NCBI GenBank assembly: GCA_934402395.1 | Contig: CAKRTQ010000006.1 | Span: 1-64,000 of the forward strand | DNA length: 64,000 nt | Direction: 5' to 3' | Source: an uncultured Eubacteriales bacterium | Lineage (GTDB): Bacteria > Bacillota > Clostridia > Oscillospirales > CAG-272 | Shown here: piece after piece, positions 32,020-40,712 of the stretch | Numbering within the stretch: the first letter of the stretch is position 1 | Layout: each line of letters opens with the position of its first letter | The notes under the pieces: model-generated | The model's database searches: none | Seen by the model: the letters and a program-made list of their open reading frames with translations, nothing else | What the model was told of the DNA's origin: nothing | Made by a program: the position numbers and the translations under genes

Positions 32020-32577
32020 TTATGCCTCGAGGTGCTTGCCGAGGAAGCCCGCGGCGGTTTCGACGAGCTTTGCCTCGGCACCGTTCGAGGCAAGCGCGCC
32101 CTTTCTGCCGTTATCGGAGCCGGCAAGCGACACAACGCATCCGAGTATATCGCCCTCGCTGATTATCGGCATGGCACAGCTTATATAATAGGAATTTTCA
32201 TTTTCAACAGGCGAGATTTTTTCATCGCCTTCGCGCCAGATATAAAGACTGCGCCCCTCAATTATTTTTTCGAGCTCACCCGAGAGCTGCTTTTCGGCGT
32301 AATCGCGGCGCGGCACGCCGGCAGCCGCGATTACGGCATCGCGGTCGCATATCATGACGTTAAGCTCGCACGTTTTGTGGAGCGTCTCCGCATACTGCGC
32401 GGCAAAGGTATTGAGCTCGCCTATCGGCGAGTATTTTTTGAATATGACTTCTCCGTCTCTGTCGGTGTAAATCTCAAGTGGATCGCCCTCTCTTATTCGC
32501 ATGGTCCTTCTGATCTCCTTGGGGATAACGACTCTTCCGAGGTCGTCTATCCTTCTGACGATTCCCGTTGCCTTCAT
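32020..32577 (-). CDS. spoVT: Stage V sporulation protein T
   Basis: 185 residues. A transcriptional regulator active in the forespore that tunes sigma-G genes. The N-terminal swapped-hairpin AbrB-type DNA-binding domain is nearly canonical (MKATGIVRRIDDLGRVVIPK ... RTMRIREGDPLEIYTD). The C-terminal ~125 residues form the GAF-like domain (YYISCAMPIISEGDILGCVV). RBS GAAAGGAAGG. Together with the SASP gene it shows that the host descends from spore formers. Confidence 0.96.
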   Translation of the reverse strand: MKATGIVRRIDDLGRVVIPKEIRRTMRIREGDPLEIYTDRDGEVIFKKYSPIGELNTFAAQYAETLHKTCELNVMICDRDAVIAAAGVPRRDYAEKQLSGELEKIIEGRSLYIWREGDEKISPVENENSYYISCAMPIISEGDILGCVVSLAGSDNGRKGALASNGAEAKLVETAAGFLGKHLEA

Positions 32578-32793
32578 TTATATAAAAACCTTCCTTTCAC
32601 ACGGCTATTTGATCAATGGATCAAAGGCACACGGCAAAAAGCGTCGAAATATATTGGCTTCTCTTCGCTTCAGCCGTTGGTCTGCCTTAATATTCTTTGC
32701 ATCTTGTCGGAAAATATACTATCAATTGCTCCTATAACCGCTTTTTTGATATATAATGAAAGGCTCAGGCTGCGTCTTTACCGCTGAGGTCAG
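32578..32793. other. Intergenic region spoVT/rtcB
   Basis: No gene is seen. A short dyad TTTGATC-AATG-GATCAAA at about 32607-32624, just upstream of spoVT, could be an operator. Confidence 0.35.
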
Positions 32794-33906
32794 TCAATCT
32801 CCCTCGCCGGATTTGAAATTATAAACAGGACGCAGGATCTTATCGACCGTTACCGTTTCACCGATATTTGAAATTATGCTTTCCATAGGCTTGTATGCCA
32901 TCGGAGATTCGTCAATCGTGGCGCGCGTGACCGATGTTGTAAAAATACCGCTCATTGACTTTTTGAATTCCGAAAGCGATATACGCCCCATGGCATCGGC
33001 ACGGCTCATCAGTCTGCCTGCTCCGTGCGGTGCGCTTTCGTTCCATTCGCTGTTTCCGAGTCCGGTGCAAAGCAGGCTCCCGTCGCGCATATTCATAGGT
33101 ATCAGCAAGTGCTCGCCTTTTTTGGCGGACACAGCTCCCTTGCGCAATATCATGGACTCAATATCAATATAATTGTGTACGGTCGTAAAGCTATCCTCGG
33201 CGTGCAGCTTCATGCCATCAAGAATATCCTCGGCGATCGCACAGCGGTTGAGCGCGGCAAATTCCTGCATTATTGCCATATCGTGCAGATATGACTGCAT
33301 CTCATTTCCCGAAAGGCAGGCAAGCTCATACGGGATCTCCTTTTGCTCCTTGCCTCCGCACGCGGCATACGCCAGCTTTTGGTAATATTCCGCTACCCGC
33401 ATACCCGGCGCACGGCTACCGCTGTGGATGACAAGGTACAGATCATCACCATCGGTATCGATCTCGATAAAGTGATTTCCACCGCCGAGCGTACCTATAC
33501 TTTCATAAGCCGAACGCAGATCAAGCTTATCTGCCGCAATAAGTTCACCGAGCCTTGCCGCACCGCTTTTGCGGTGAGATCTTTTTCTTGCCGCGCTGCC
33601 GTTCGGAATGTTTTTTTGTATGAATGAATCAAGCGCCGGCAGACGTACGCGCTTTTCGCGCAGGCGCACAACCAGCATACCGCAGCCTATATCCACGCCG
33701 ACAAGTCCCGGAATTATCCTGTCTCCAACCGTCATGGTAGTGCCGACGGTGCATCCCTTACCTGCATGAACGTCAGGCATTATGCGTATTTTGCAGCCAT
33801 CCGAATATTTAAGGTCGCAAAGTGCCTTTATCTGTCCCTCGGCGGCACTGTCTATGCTGTCGGCATAAACCGATGCGCAGGCATATTTTCCTTTTATCAC
33901 GATCAT
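32794..33906 (-). CDS. rtcB: RtcB-family RNA ligase
   Basis: About 370 residues, started at the ATG after GAGGAGATATATGAC; the longer frame begins inside a -10-like TATAAT. RtcB joins RNA 2',3'-cyclic phosphate or 3'-phosphate ends to 5'-OH ends using GTP and manganese. Seen: MPDVHAGKGCTVGTTMTVGD, VDIGCGM with a metal Cys, GTLGGGNHFIE, VIHSGSR and the guanylylated His in SAPHGAGRLMSR. It is slightly shorter than E. coli RtcB, as in the actinobacterial/clostridial subgroup. No RtcA, archease or peptide release factor H gene is adjacent. Confidence 0.95.
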   Translation of the reverse strand: MIVIKGKYACASVYADSIDSAAEGQIKALCDLKYSDGCKIRIMPDVHAGKGCTVGTTMTVGDRIIPGLVGVDIGCGMLVVRLREKRVRLPALDSFIQKNIPNGSAARKRSHRKSGAARLGELIAADKLDLRSAYESIGTLGGGNHFIEIDTDGDDLYLVIHSGSRAPGMRVAEYYQKLAYAACGGKEQKEIPYELACLSGNEMQSYLHDMAIMQEFAALNRCAIAEDILDGMKLHAEDSFTTVHNYIDIESMILRKGAVSAKKGEHLLIPMNMRDGSLLCTGLGNSEWNESAPHGAGRLMSRADAMGRISLSEFKKSMSGIFTTSVTRATIDESPMAYKPMESIISNIGETVTVDKILRPVYNFKSGEGD

Positions 33907-34094
33907 GTCATATATCTCCTCAACGATTTTCACTATATTATAACATATTTTCACGCCGGTTTGAACAGACTTTTCAAAAAAATCGCGTCACTCAACCAAT
34001 GCGTCACACGGCTGATACCCGATGAGACCCGGTGAGACTTTTGCGACGCCGGGAAGCCTTATAATCGTGGTACCGAACAGGAAAGGAGAACACA

Positions 34095-34682
34095 ATGGAT
34101 AACATCAGCATCACGATCCGCAAACGGATAGCAACCGCCGATGAGGGCGCGTGCATCATTTGCGGCAACAACGACTATGCGGTTGAATTCGATTTTGACG
34201 ATGAATGGGAATCGTACAGATTCAAGACGGCAAGATTCATAACCGATAACGGCAGCCTGGCGGATGTTCAGTTCGATGGCAGTGTGGTGAAAGTGCCGAT
34301 ACTGAGGAACGCCCGCGCGGTTCTTGTCGGCGTGTTTGCGGGAGATCTGCGGACTACGACTGCGGCAATGATACGCACGCTTCCCTGCATAACCGACTCC
34401 GGCGGTATTCCCGCCGCACCGCCGCCCGACATTTATGCTCAAATTATGGAGCATTTCAACCGTCTTGCGGTGCCATCGATAGGAAGCAACGGGAACTGGT
34501 TCATAGGCGGCGTTGACACGGGACTTCCCTCGCGCGGAGCCAAGGGCGACACCGGCGCCGCAGGGTCTGACGGAAAAACGCCCGTGAAAGGAACAGACTA
34601 TTTTACCGAGGCGGATAAATCCGCCATGATCGCCGCCGTTCTGGCGGCAATGCCAAACGGCGATGAGGTGGCATATGGATAA
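34095..34682 (+). CDS. Phage-tail/baseplate-like protein with collagen-like linker
   Basis: 195 residues. The N-terminal ~80 residues (MDNISITIRKRIATADEGAC ... VEFDFDDEWESYRFKTARF) have the form of small beta-rich baseplate or tail-tip proteins of clostridial prophages. A short helical stretch (IYAQIMEHFNRL) precedes a collagen-like GAKGDTGAAGSDGKTPVKG and the phage-typical DYFTEADKSAMIAAVLAAM. RBS AGGAAAGGAGAACACA is strong. No other phage genes surround it. It overlaps the next gene by 8 bp. Confidence 0.65.
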   Translation: MDNISITIRKRIATADEGACIICGNNDYAVEFDFDDEWESYRFKTARFITDNGSLADVQFDGSVVKVPILRNARAVLVGVFAGDLRTTTAAMIRTLPCITDSGGIPAAPPPDIYAQIMEHFNRLAVPSIGSNGNWFIGGVDTGLPSRGAKGDTGAAGSDGKTPVKGTDYFTEADKSAMIAAVLAAMPNGDEVAYG

Positions 34683-36810
34683 GGTGGCGGTAACGAAATC
34701 GAAGCTTGACGCGCTTGCCGCGCGCATAGGCGCAAAGGCCGGCAAGGCTTGTCCCATGACGATAGCGCAAATGCAGGCGGCGGTCGACGGAATGGGGGCT
34801 TCCGCCTCCCCGCCGGTAACATACAATCAGGTGAATGCGGCGGCGGAGGGGTATCTTGCGGCGGCTGCGGGATACACGGCGGCGGATCGTTCGTCATCCG
34901 TCGTGGCGGCGTACGCCGCCGAGGCGCGTGCGGCGGACTATCGCGGGGATTCTCCCACGCCGGTCCCGCTCGTGCTTCCCGCGGGGCGTTTGTCACTACG
35001 GGACGCCTCGGGCGGTCAGCTCTCGGAGGTCGTGGCGGCTGGGGCGCGCGGGATATACGGCCTCACGCCCGGCACGGTCGGCGCGGACTACACCGTAGTC
35101 TCCCCGGCTTCCGGCGAGGTCGCCGCCTGCGGGCATATAACGCCCACCGGCGCGCTGCGCATGATACGCGTCGGCACGACGCGTGAGGAGCATTCCCCGT
35201 GGAACATGCGCGACCTCGGCGGCTGGGCTTGCGACGGCGGCACCGTGCGCTACGGCAGGCTTTTGCGCGGCAGCGAGCTTGACGCGGGCACGTGGTACGG
35301 CACAGTCCTCGGCGACGGGGACAAGGCTGTCATGCGCGGGCTTTTAGGCATCCGCGAGGAGATAGACCTGCGCACCGACACAGAAACGGCGGGGCGCACA
35401 TCCTCCGCTGTCGGCGGCGGAGTAAAGTATTTTCATCACACCGTGCTGCCCTATGCCGACGGTGTGGCTGCGGGGGGAGCCGGGCTCGGCTACGCTCCGC
35501 TTCTGCGCGAGATATTCGACTGCGCGGTATCAGGGCGCACGGCGTACATCCACTGCGTAGGCGGAGCCGACCGCACAGGCACGGTCTGCGCCATTCTTGA
35601 GGCTCTGCTCGGCGTATCTCTGCCCGACATAGAAAAGGACTACGAGCTGACATCCTTCACGCCGCAATTCGGCACCGAGATCACGACGCGCACGCGCACG
35701 TCCGACGTCTGGGTCGGCTTTGTAAACTACATCGGCACGATGAGCGGCGCGACCTTCCGCGACCGTGTGGTGAACTGGGCGGAGCGCATCGGCATCACGA
35801 CAGACGAAATAAACGCGTTCCGTGCGGCGATGACCGACGGCACGCCCGCCCTTCTGACCTCTACGGTCGCACCGGCGGCGGTCGGGCTGAGCCTTACGTC
35901 CGCCGTATCGGACAACACGGCGGCTGCGGCTGACCGCTACCGTCCCTACCGCGCGGTGATATCCCCGGCTCTGCCGCAGGGGTATGTCATCGGCTCGGTG
36001 GAAGTGAAAATGGGCGGAAAGGTGATAACGAGCTCGGTATGGCGCGGAACTCCGGCGGTGCGCCGCTTTGCCGTGAGCCTTGCCCTTACCGGCTGCACGT
36101 CCGGAAACACGCGCCGCACGGTGATAGAGGGGCAGTCCTACGCGGCTGTGATAACGGCATCGGCGGGATACCGTCTTGACGGCGCGCCGGTACAGGTAAA
36201 AATGGGAGGAACGGAAATGTCATCGACATATTACAAAAACGGCGTGATAGCCATCCCCTCGGTCACGGGGGACATTGAGATAACGGTAACTGCCGTGAGC
36301 ACAGCCACGGCGTACACAAACCTGCTGCCGATATCGACCGATGCGTCGGGCGCGGTATACAACGGCAAGGGCTTCAAGGAGCACACAGCCTTCGGCGAGA
36401 CGGGCGCGGAGCTTGACCGAACCGGGAAATCCGACAGCTATGTAGCTGCGACCGGGTTCATTCCGATACCCGAGACCGAGAACCCGAACCTCGGACAGAT
36501 CGCGGTGCGTATAGCGAATGCCGCCGTCGTGCTTGCGGCTGAGACGCGGCTTTGCTTTTACGATTCGACCAAGGCTTTCCTCGGCATGGTATACGGCACG
36601 AATATGGTGACCGACGCCTCGACCGCGACGGCATCCACAAAGGTATTGGCGTACCTTGACAGCGAGAGCCACCTCGTAAAGTTCGACCCGAGCGTGCTTG
36701 CGAATTATTACCGCACGTCAAAGTCGAAGCCCGCGGCATATTTCCGCATTGCGGGCGCAGGCATCGACGCCGATACCGTTATTACCGTGAATGAGGTGAT
36801 AGAAGAATAA
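34675..36810 (+). CDS. Tail-fibre-like protein with protein tyrosine phosphatase domain
   Basis: About 711 residues, started at the ATG overlapping the previous stop, with GAGGTGG as RBS. Residues ~1-60 are a prophage-like helical start (KSKLDALAARIGAKAG, CPMTIAQMQAAV). Residues ~160-400 form a tyrosine phosphatase domain of the Y_phosphatase3 type: WNMRDLGGWACDGGTVRYGR and the active-site loop HCVGGADRTGT (HCX5R). The rest is Ig-like beta modules (YRPYRAVISPALPQGYVIGS, VKMGG repeated) and a receptor-type C-terminus. GC and strings of GCG codons are markedly higher than in the neighbours, a sign of transfer. It lies directly before the leftward BY-kinase gene of the polysaccharide operon. Confidence 0.75.
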   Translation: MDKVAVTKSKLDALAARIGAKAGKACPMTIAQMQAAVDGMGASASPPVTYNQVNAAAEGYLAAAAGYTAADRSSSVVAAYAAEARAADYRGDSPTPVPLVLPAGRLSLRDASGGQLSEVVAAGARGIYGLTPGTVGADYTVVSPASGEVAACGHITPTGALRMIRVGTTREEHSPWNMRDLGGWACDGGTVRYGRLLRGSELDAGTWYGTVLGDGDKAVMRGLLGIREEIDLRTDTETAGRTSSAVGGGVKYFHHTVLPYADGVAAGGAGLGYAPLLREIFDCAVSGRTAYIHCVGGADRTGTVCAILEALLGVSLPDIEKDYELTSFTPQFGTEITTRTRTSDVWVGFVNYIGTMSGATFRDRVVNWAERIGITTDEINAFRAAMTDGTPALLTSTVAPAAVGLSLTSAVSDNTAAAADRYRPYRAVISPALPQGYVIGSVEVKMGGKVITSSVWRGTPAVRRFAVSLALTGCTSGNTRRTVIEGQSYAAVITASAGYRLDGAPVQVKMGGTEMSSTYYKNGVIAIPSVTGDIEITVTAVSTATAYTNLLPISTDASGAVYNGKGFKEHTAFGETGAELDRTGKSDSYVAATGFIPIPETENPNLGQIAVRIANAAVVLAAETRLCFYDSTKAFLGMVYGTNMVTDASTATASTKVLAYLDSESHLVKFDPSVLANYYRTSKSKPAAYFRIAGAGIDADTVITVNEVIEE

Positions 36811-36821
36811 TCAAAACGGGG

Positions 36822-36860
36822 CTGTTAAAAACTCATAATGAGTTTTTAACAGCCCCGGAA
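36822..36860. terminator. Bidirectional terminator
   Basis: CGGGGCTGTTAAAAACTCA pairs with TGAGTTTTTAACAGCCCCG between the convergent phosphatase gene and the polysaccharide operon. Confidence 0.9.
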
Positions 36861-36863
36861 ATC

Positions 36864-37541
36864 TCAATTCTCTTTTTTGCCGTAATAGCGCTTACGGTAA
36901 TATCCGCCTTCCCTGTATGACACAAAATTGCGCACCACACCGAGGACACGGCAATCGCTCTTGCGCAGCTGCTCAACCGTCCCCTGAAGCTGGCGGTAAT
37001 GCGTATTGGCATTTCCGATGACCAGGATCATTCCGTCGCACTGCGTGGCAATAACGGATGCATCTATAACGCGGCCGAGCGGCGGCGTGTCAATGAAAAT
37101 GTAGTCGTAAAAATCCCTTACCGCGCTTATTATTGATGAAAAATACTTTCCGCTGAGAAGCTCGACCGGATTCGGCGGATATTTGCCCGCAACGAACAAA
37201 TCAAGCCCCTCATACTGCGTTGAATAAATGCAGTTGTCAAGCGTGGTAAGACCGGTAAGGACCTCGGAAAGCCCCTTGGCATTTTTTACGTTTGCATTGC
37301 GGCCCGCCATTACGGACTTGCGCATATCGGCATCTATGACCAGCACCTTCTTGCCGAGCTCTGAAAAGCTCTTACCTATTCCGAGGCACACGGTGGATTT
37401 GCCCTCATTTTCACCGTAACTGGTAAGACCTATGACCTTGAGGTCCTTGCCGCAGAACTGGATATTCGTTCTCAGTGTCTTATAAGCCTCTTCGACAATA
37501 AAATTGTCGTCGCCCGGCATTGTGATATTTATTTTTTCCAT
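36864..37541 (-). CDS. Bacterial tyrosine kinase of the CpsD/CapB type
   Basis: 225 residues. A BY-kinase that autophosphorylates on C-terminal tyrosines and controls polymer length and export with its Wzz-like partner. Walker A is SYGENEGKSTV, Walker A' VLVIDADMRK and Walker B YIFIDTPP. The Tyr cluster at the C-terminus is YREGGYYRKRYYGKKEN. The N-terminal EEAYKTLRTNI is typical of the interface helix. Kinase and membrane activator are separate polypeptides, as in Gram-positives. It is the last gene of the 22-kb operon, 3 bp after its partner. No CpsB-type phosphatase is in the operon. Confidence 0.93.
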   Translation of the reverse strand: MEKINITMPGDDNFIVEEAYKTLRTNIQFCGKDLKVIGLTSYGENEGKSTVCLGIGKSFSELGKKVLVIDADMRKSVMAGRNANVKNAKGLSEVLTGLTTLDNCIYSTQYEGLDLFVAGKYPPNPVELLSGKYFSSIISAVRDFYDYIFIDTPPLGRVIDASVIATQCDGMILVIGNANTHYRQLQGTVEQLRKSDCRVLGVVRNFVSYREGGYYRKRYYGKKEN

Positions 37542-37544
37542 TTT

Positions 37545-38300
37545 TCAGCTTCCCTTCTTGCCGCTCGTGCCGGAATGTCTCCCGTATGAATAATATCCGC
37601 CCTTCTGTGCGGTGTTGGCATTCGGAATTTCTCCGAGAACGCTGAGTCCGAGATACTTTCTTACATCGTCATCAGAGCGTATACCGTCGTCCAGTATATA
37701 TATGAGCAGGAAAACGACATACATCACAACAGCGGTCAGCAGCCAGACAAGCAGATAAAGCGCCTTGCCGGTGCGGTTGCACGGCTCGCTGTCAATGATC
37801 CCGTACTCGCTTATATTGACCTGCGCAAAGCCCATGTCTTCTTTGATCTTTTCGGCTCCCACGGTGCATATGCTGTCAACTATTGATTTTGCCAGCTCGG
37901 GTGAATCCGCCTCGACAGTGACCTCGAGAATACGCGTGTTTGCGGGATTCGACGTTGACACGCTGCGCTTCAGCTTTTCATAGGGGATGTCAAGTCCCAC
38001 TTCCTCACTCACCTTATCAAGCACAGAGTGCATTTTAAGAATATACGTGCAGTCGTTAACAACATTGAGCGCGAGCGAAAAGTCGCTTGCCACGGCGCCG
38101 CCGGTATTTCCTTCGTCATTCTGACGCAGAATGTAAAGCGTGGCGGTGGACTGATAGCGCGGAACGAATGTCACCTTTTTTACAAGCGCCAGTACGCCCG
38201 TCACCAATGTGGCAACAAGTAAAATAACAACGGAATATTTCAAAAATATATTTCCGATATCCTTGAGAGTTATCGTTTTAACTGAAGAATCGTAGTCCAT
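37545..38300 (-). CDS. Wzz/CapA-type chain-length determinant and kinase activator
   Basis: 251 residues. Two membrane helices (~17-37 and ~175-198) flank an extracellular domain that starts with VPRYQSTATLYILRQND, as in Wzz proteins. The short cytoplasmic tail (YLGLSVLGEIPNANTAQK) ends near a motif found before BY-kinases. It is expected to activate the CpsD-like kinase and set chain length at the membrane. RBS GAAAGGAACTCC. Confidence 0.92.
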   Translation of the reverse strand: MDYDSSVKTITLKDIGNIFLKYSVVILLVATLVTGVLALVKKVTFVPRYQSTATLYILRQNDEGNTGGAVASDFSLALNVVNDCTYILKMHSVLDKVSEEVGLDIPYEKLKRSVSTSNPANTRILEVTVEADSPELAKSIVDSICTVGAEKIKEDMGFAQVNISEYGIIDSEPCNRTGKALYLLVWLLTAVVMYVVFLLIYILDDGIRSDDDVRKYLGLSVLGEIPNANTAQKGGYYSYGRHSGTSGKKGS

Positions 38301-38360
38301 ACTATGGAGTTCCTTTCGTATTACACGTTTTCGGTTTCCGGCGCGGTGTCAGGCCGGATG

Positions 38361-39551
38361 TCATTTTTTACGCCAGACCATACGGTCGACAATACCGGTA
38401 TAGCTCTGAATGATCCTGACCACACGCGCGGATACGTCGCGGCACATATAATCCGCCACGGGTGTTCCCGCGGAGCCCTCACGGTTCAGCTCCACCGCCG
38501 TATCCACAGCGCACAGGAGCGACCTCTCATCTATACCCGCCAGCACGAAGCAGCCCGTATCGAGCGCTTCGGGGCGTTCGGTAGAGGTCCTGATGCACAC
38601 TGCCGGAAAAGGATGCCCTATGCTTGTGAAAAAGCTCGACTCCTCGGGCAGAGTGCCCGAATCGGACACAACGGCAAAGGCGTTCATCTGCAGGCAGTTG
38701 TAATCATGAAAGCCGAGCGGCTCATGGCGTATCACCCGGCGGTCAAGCGTAAATCCGCTTTCATCAAGCCGCTTTTTTGACCTCGGATGGCAAGAGTAGA
38801 GCACGGGAAGATCGTATTTCTCCGCCATTGCGTTTATTGCGCCGAACAACGAACAAAAATTCTGTTCGGTATCGATATTTTCCTCTCTGTGGGCGGAAAG
38901 AAGGATGTATCTGCCTTTTTCAAGTCCCAGACGCTCGTGTATGTCGCTTGCCATTATACCGTCAAGATTTGCACCCAGCACCTCAGCCATAGGCGAACCT
39001 GTCACATATGTCCGTTCCGGCGGCAGCCCGCACTCGGCGAGATAACGCCGCGCGTGCTCGGAATACGCCATATTCACATCCGAAATTATATCCACTATCC
39101 TGCGGTTGGTTTCCTCCGGCAGGCATTCGTCCTTGCACCTGTTGCCCGCCTCCATGTGGAATATCGGGATATGCAGACGTTTGGCGGGTATTGCGCTGAG
39201 GCATGAGTTCGTATCGCCGAGGATAAGCAGTGCCTCCGGCTTTATTGCCTCCATAAGCTTGTACGAACAGTTTATGATATTTCCGACTGTTGCTCCGAGA
39301 TCGTCGCCGACCGCGTTCATGGAAACATCCGGCGGGTCAAGCTCAAGGTCGTGAAAGAAAACGCCGTTCAGGTTATAATCGTAATTCTGCCCTGTATGGG
39401 CAAGTATGCAGTCAAAATATCTGCGGCATTTTTTTATCACCGCCGAAAGACGTATGATCTCGGGTCGCGTGCCCACGATTATAAGCAGCCGCAGTCTGCC
39501 GTCGTTTTTGAAATGAATATCGGAATAGTCAAGCTTTATATCCATCATCAC
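38361..39551 (-). CDS. capG: UDP-sugar 2-epimerase of the CapG/WbjD/FnlC type
   Basis: 396 residues of the non-hydrolysing UDP-GlcNAc 2-epimerase family: IIVGTRPEIIRLSAVIKKC, HTGQNYDYNLNGVFF, FHMEAGNRCKDECLPEETNRRI, SAHREENID and SDSGTLPEES. The insert EAGNRCKDECLPEE and its position behind CapE and CapF genes identify it as the third enzyme, giving UDP-N-acetyl-L-fucosamine. The start overlaps the capF stop by 4 bp (ATGA-type coupling). About 60 bp separate it from the wzz-like gene. Confidence 0.9.
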   Translation of the reverse strand: MMMDIKLDYSDIHFKNDGRLRLLIIVGTRPEIIRLSAVIKKCRRYFDCILAHTGQNYDYNLNGVFFHDLELDPPDVSMNAVGDDLGATVGNIINCSYKLMEAIKPEALLILGDTNSCLSAIPAKRLHIPIFHMEAGNRCKDECLPEETNRRIVDIISDVNMAYSEHARRYLAECGLPPERTYVTGSPMAEVLGANLDGIMASDIHERLGLEKGRYILLSAHREENIDTEQNFCSLFGAINAMAEKYDLPVLYSCHPRSKKRLDESGFTLDRRVIRHEPLGFHDYNCLQMNAFAVVSDSGTLPEESSFFTSIGHPFPAVCIRTSTERPEALDTGCFVLAGIDERSLLCAVDTAVELNREGSAGTPVADYMCRDVSARVVRIIQSYTGIVDRMVWRKK

Positions 39552-40711
39552 ACCACCTCTCCGAATGTGTCGGGATGCGTGGGGTCAAAGCACTCGTTTG
39601 CCCACATTACGGTAACAAGATCTTCTGTGTCGCTGAGATTGACTATGCTGTGCGTGTATCCCGGCAGCATATGCACAGCCTCGATCCGGTCGCCGCTGAC
39701 CTCAAATTCAAGCACCTCGTCGCTCCCCACGCGCCGTTCACGTATCAGTCCGTGCCCGGAAACAACAATAAATAACTCCCATTTGGAATTATGCCAGTGC
39801 TGCCCCTTTGTGATACCGGGCTTTGATATATTGACCGAAAACTGACCGCATTTCGGTGTTTTCAGCAGCTCGGTGAAGGAGCCTCTCCCGTCGCAGTTCA
39901 TTCGGAGCGGAAAGGCAACCGCCTCTGCGGGAAGATATGAAAGATATGTGCTGTACAGCTTTTTTTCAAAACTGCCGTCCGGTATTTCGGGCAGCATGAG
40001 AGTACGCGGCTGCGCCCGGAATCCTTCAAGCAGTGACACGACTCTGCCGAGCGTTACGCGGTAAGACACCGGAACGCGGCAGAAGCGTCCGTCACGGCAT
40101 TCGCGTCCCGACAGCGCATCAAGCATTTCCGCAACAAGATCGTCAATATAGACAAGCTCAAGCTCGGTCGCAGGATCATCCACGCGGATCGGCAGGTCGC
40201 GCGCAATATTGTGACAGAATGTTGCAATAACGCTGTTGTAGTTCGGGCGGCACCATTTGCCGAAAAGATTCGGGAACCGATACACAAGCACACGCGCGCC
40301 GGTTGCCTCGGCATAGCGGAAAAACAGCTCCTCGCCCGCTTTTTTGGACCTGCCGTACTCGCTGCCCGCGTACCTTCCCTCAAGGCTCGCCTGGACCGAG
40401 CTTGAAAGCATAACGGGGCATATGTTTTTGTGCGCGGCAAGACGCTCAAGCAGGCATTCCGCAAAGTCCGCGTTGCCCTTCATAAAGTCTGCGGGGTCAC
40501 GCGGGCGATTCACACCCGCAAGGTTGAACACAAAATCCGCCCTGCGGCAAAACTCATCAAGCGCATCATGCGGCGTGTCGGTATCGTATTCGAAAATTTC
40601 ATCGATCTTCAGTCCGGGACGGGTCCTGTCCTTGCCGTCGCGCAGATTTGCCAATGCCGCGCAAAGATTTTTACCGACAAATCCCGCCGAACCGGTAACA
40701 AGTATGTTCAT
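39548..40711 (-). CDS. capF: CapF/WbjC/FnlB bifunctional UDP-sugar enzyme
   Basis: 387 residues. The N-terminal SDR domain (NILVTGSAGFVGKNLCAAL, FNLAGVNRP, YGRSKKAGEEL) reduces the 4-keto sugar. The C-terminal cupin (~265-385; NISKPGITKGQHWHNSKWEL, GYTHSIVN) performs C3 epimerisation first, as established for Staphylococcus CapF. The metal-binding His residues of the cupin are present (HWH and the later H). It acts between CapE and CapG in the UDP-L-FucNAc route. Gene spacing to capE is 1 bp. Confidence 0.94.
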   Translation of the reverse strand: MNILVTGSAGFVGKNLCAALANLRDGKDRTRPGLKIDEIFEYDTDTPHDALDEFCRRADFVFNLAGVNRPRDPADFMKGNADFAECLLERLAAHKNICPVMLSSSVQASLEGRYAGSEYGRSKKAGEELFFRYAEATGARVLVYRFPNLFGKWCRPNYNSVIATFCHNIARDLPIRVDDPATELELVYIDDLVAEMLDALSGRECRDGRFCRVPVSYRVTLGRVVSLLEGFRAQPRTLMLPEIPDGSFEKKLYSTYLSYLPAEAVAFPLRMNCDGRGSFTELLKTPKCGQFSVNISKPGITKGQHWHNSKWELFIVVSGHGLIRERRVGSDEVLEFEVSGDRIEAVHMLPGYTHSIVNLSDTEDLVTVMWANECFDPTHPDTFGEVV

Positions 40712-40712
40712 A

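Noticed and set aside
34749..35600. Several Gly/Arg-rich frames overlapping the phosphatase gene.
   Set aside because: High GC removes stop codons in other frames. None has an RBS or a family match.
34095..36810. An integrated prophage.
   Set aside because: Only two tail-like genes are present, with no capsid, terminase, integrase or lysis genes on either side.
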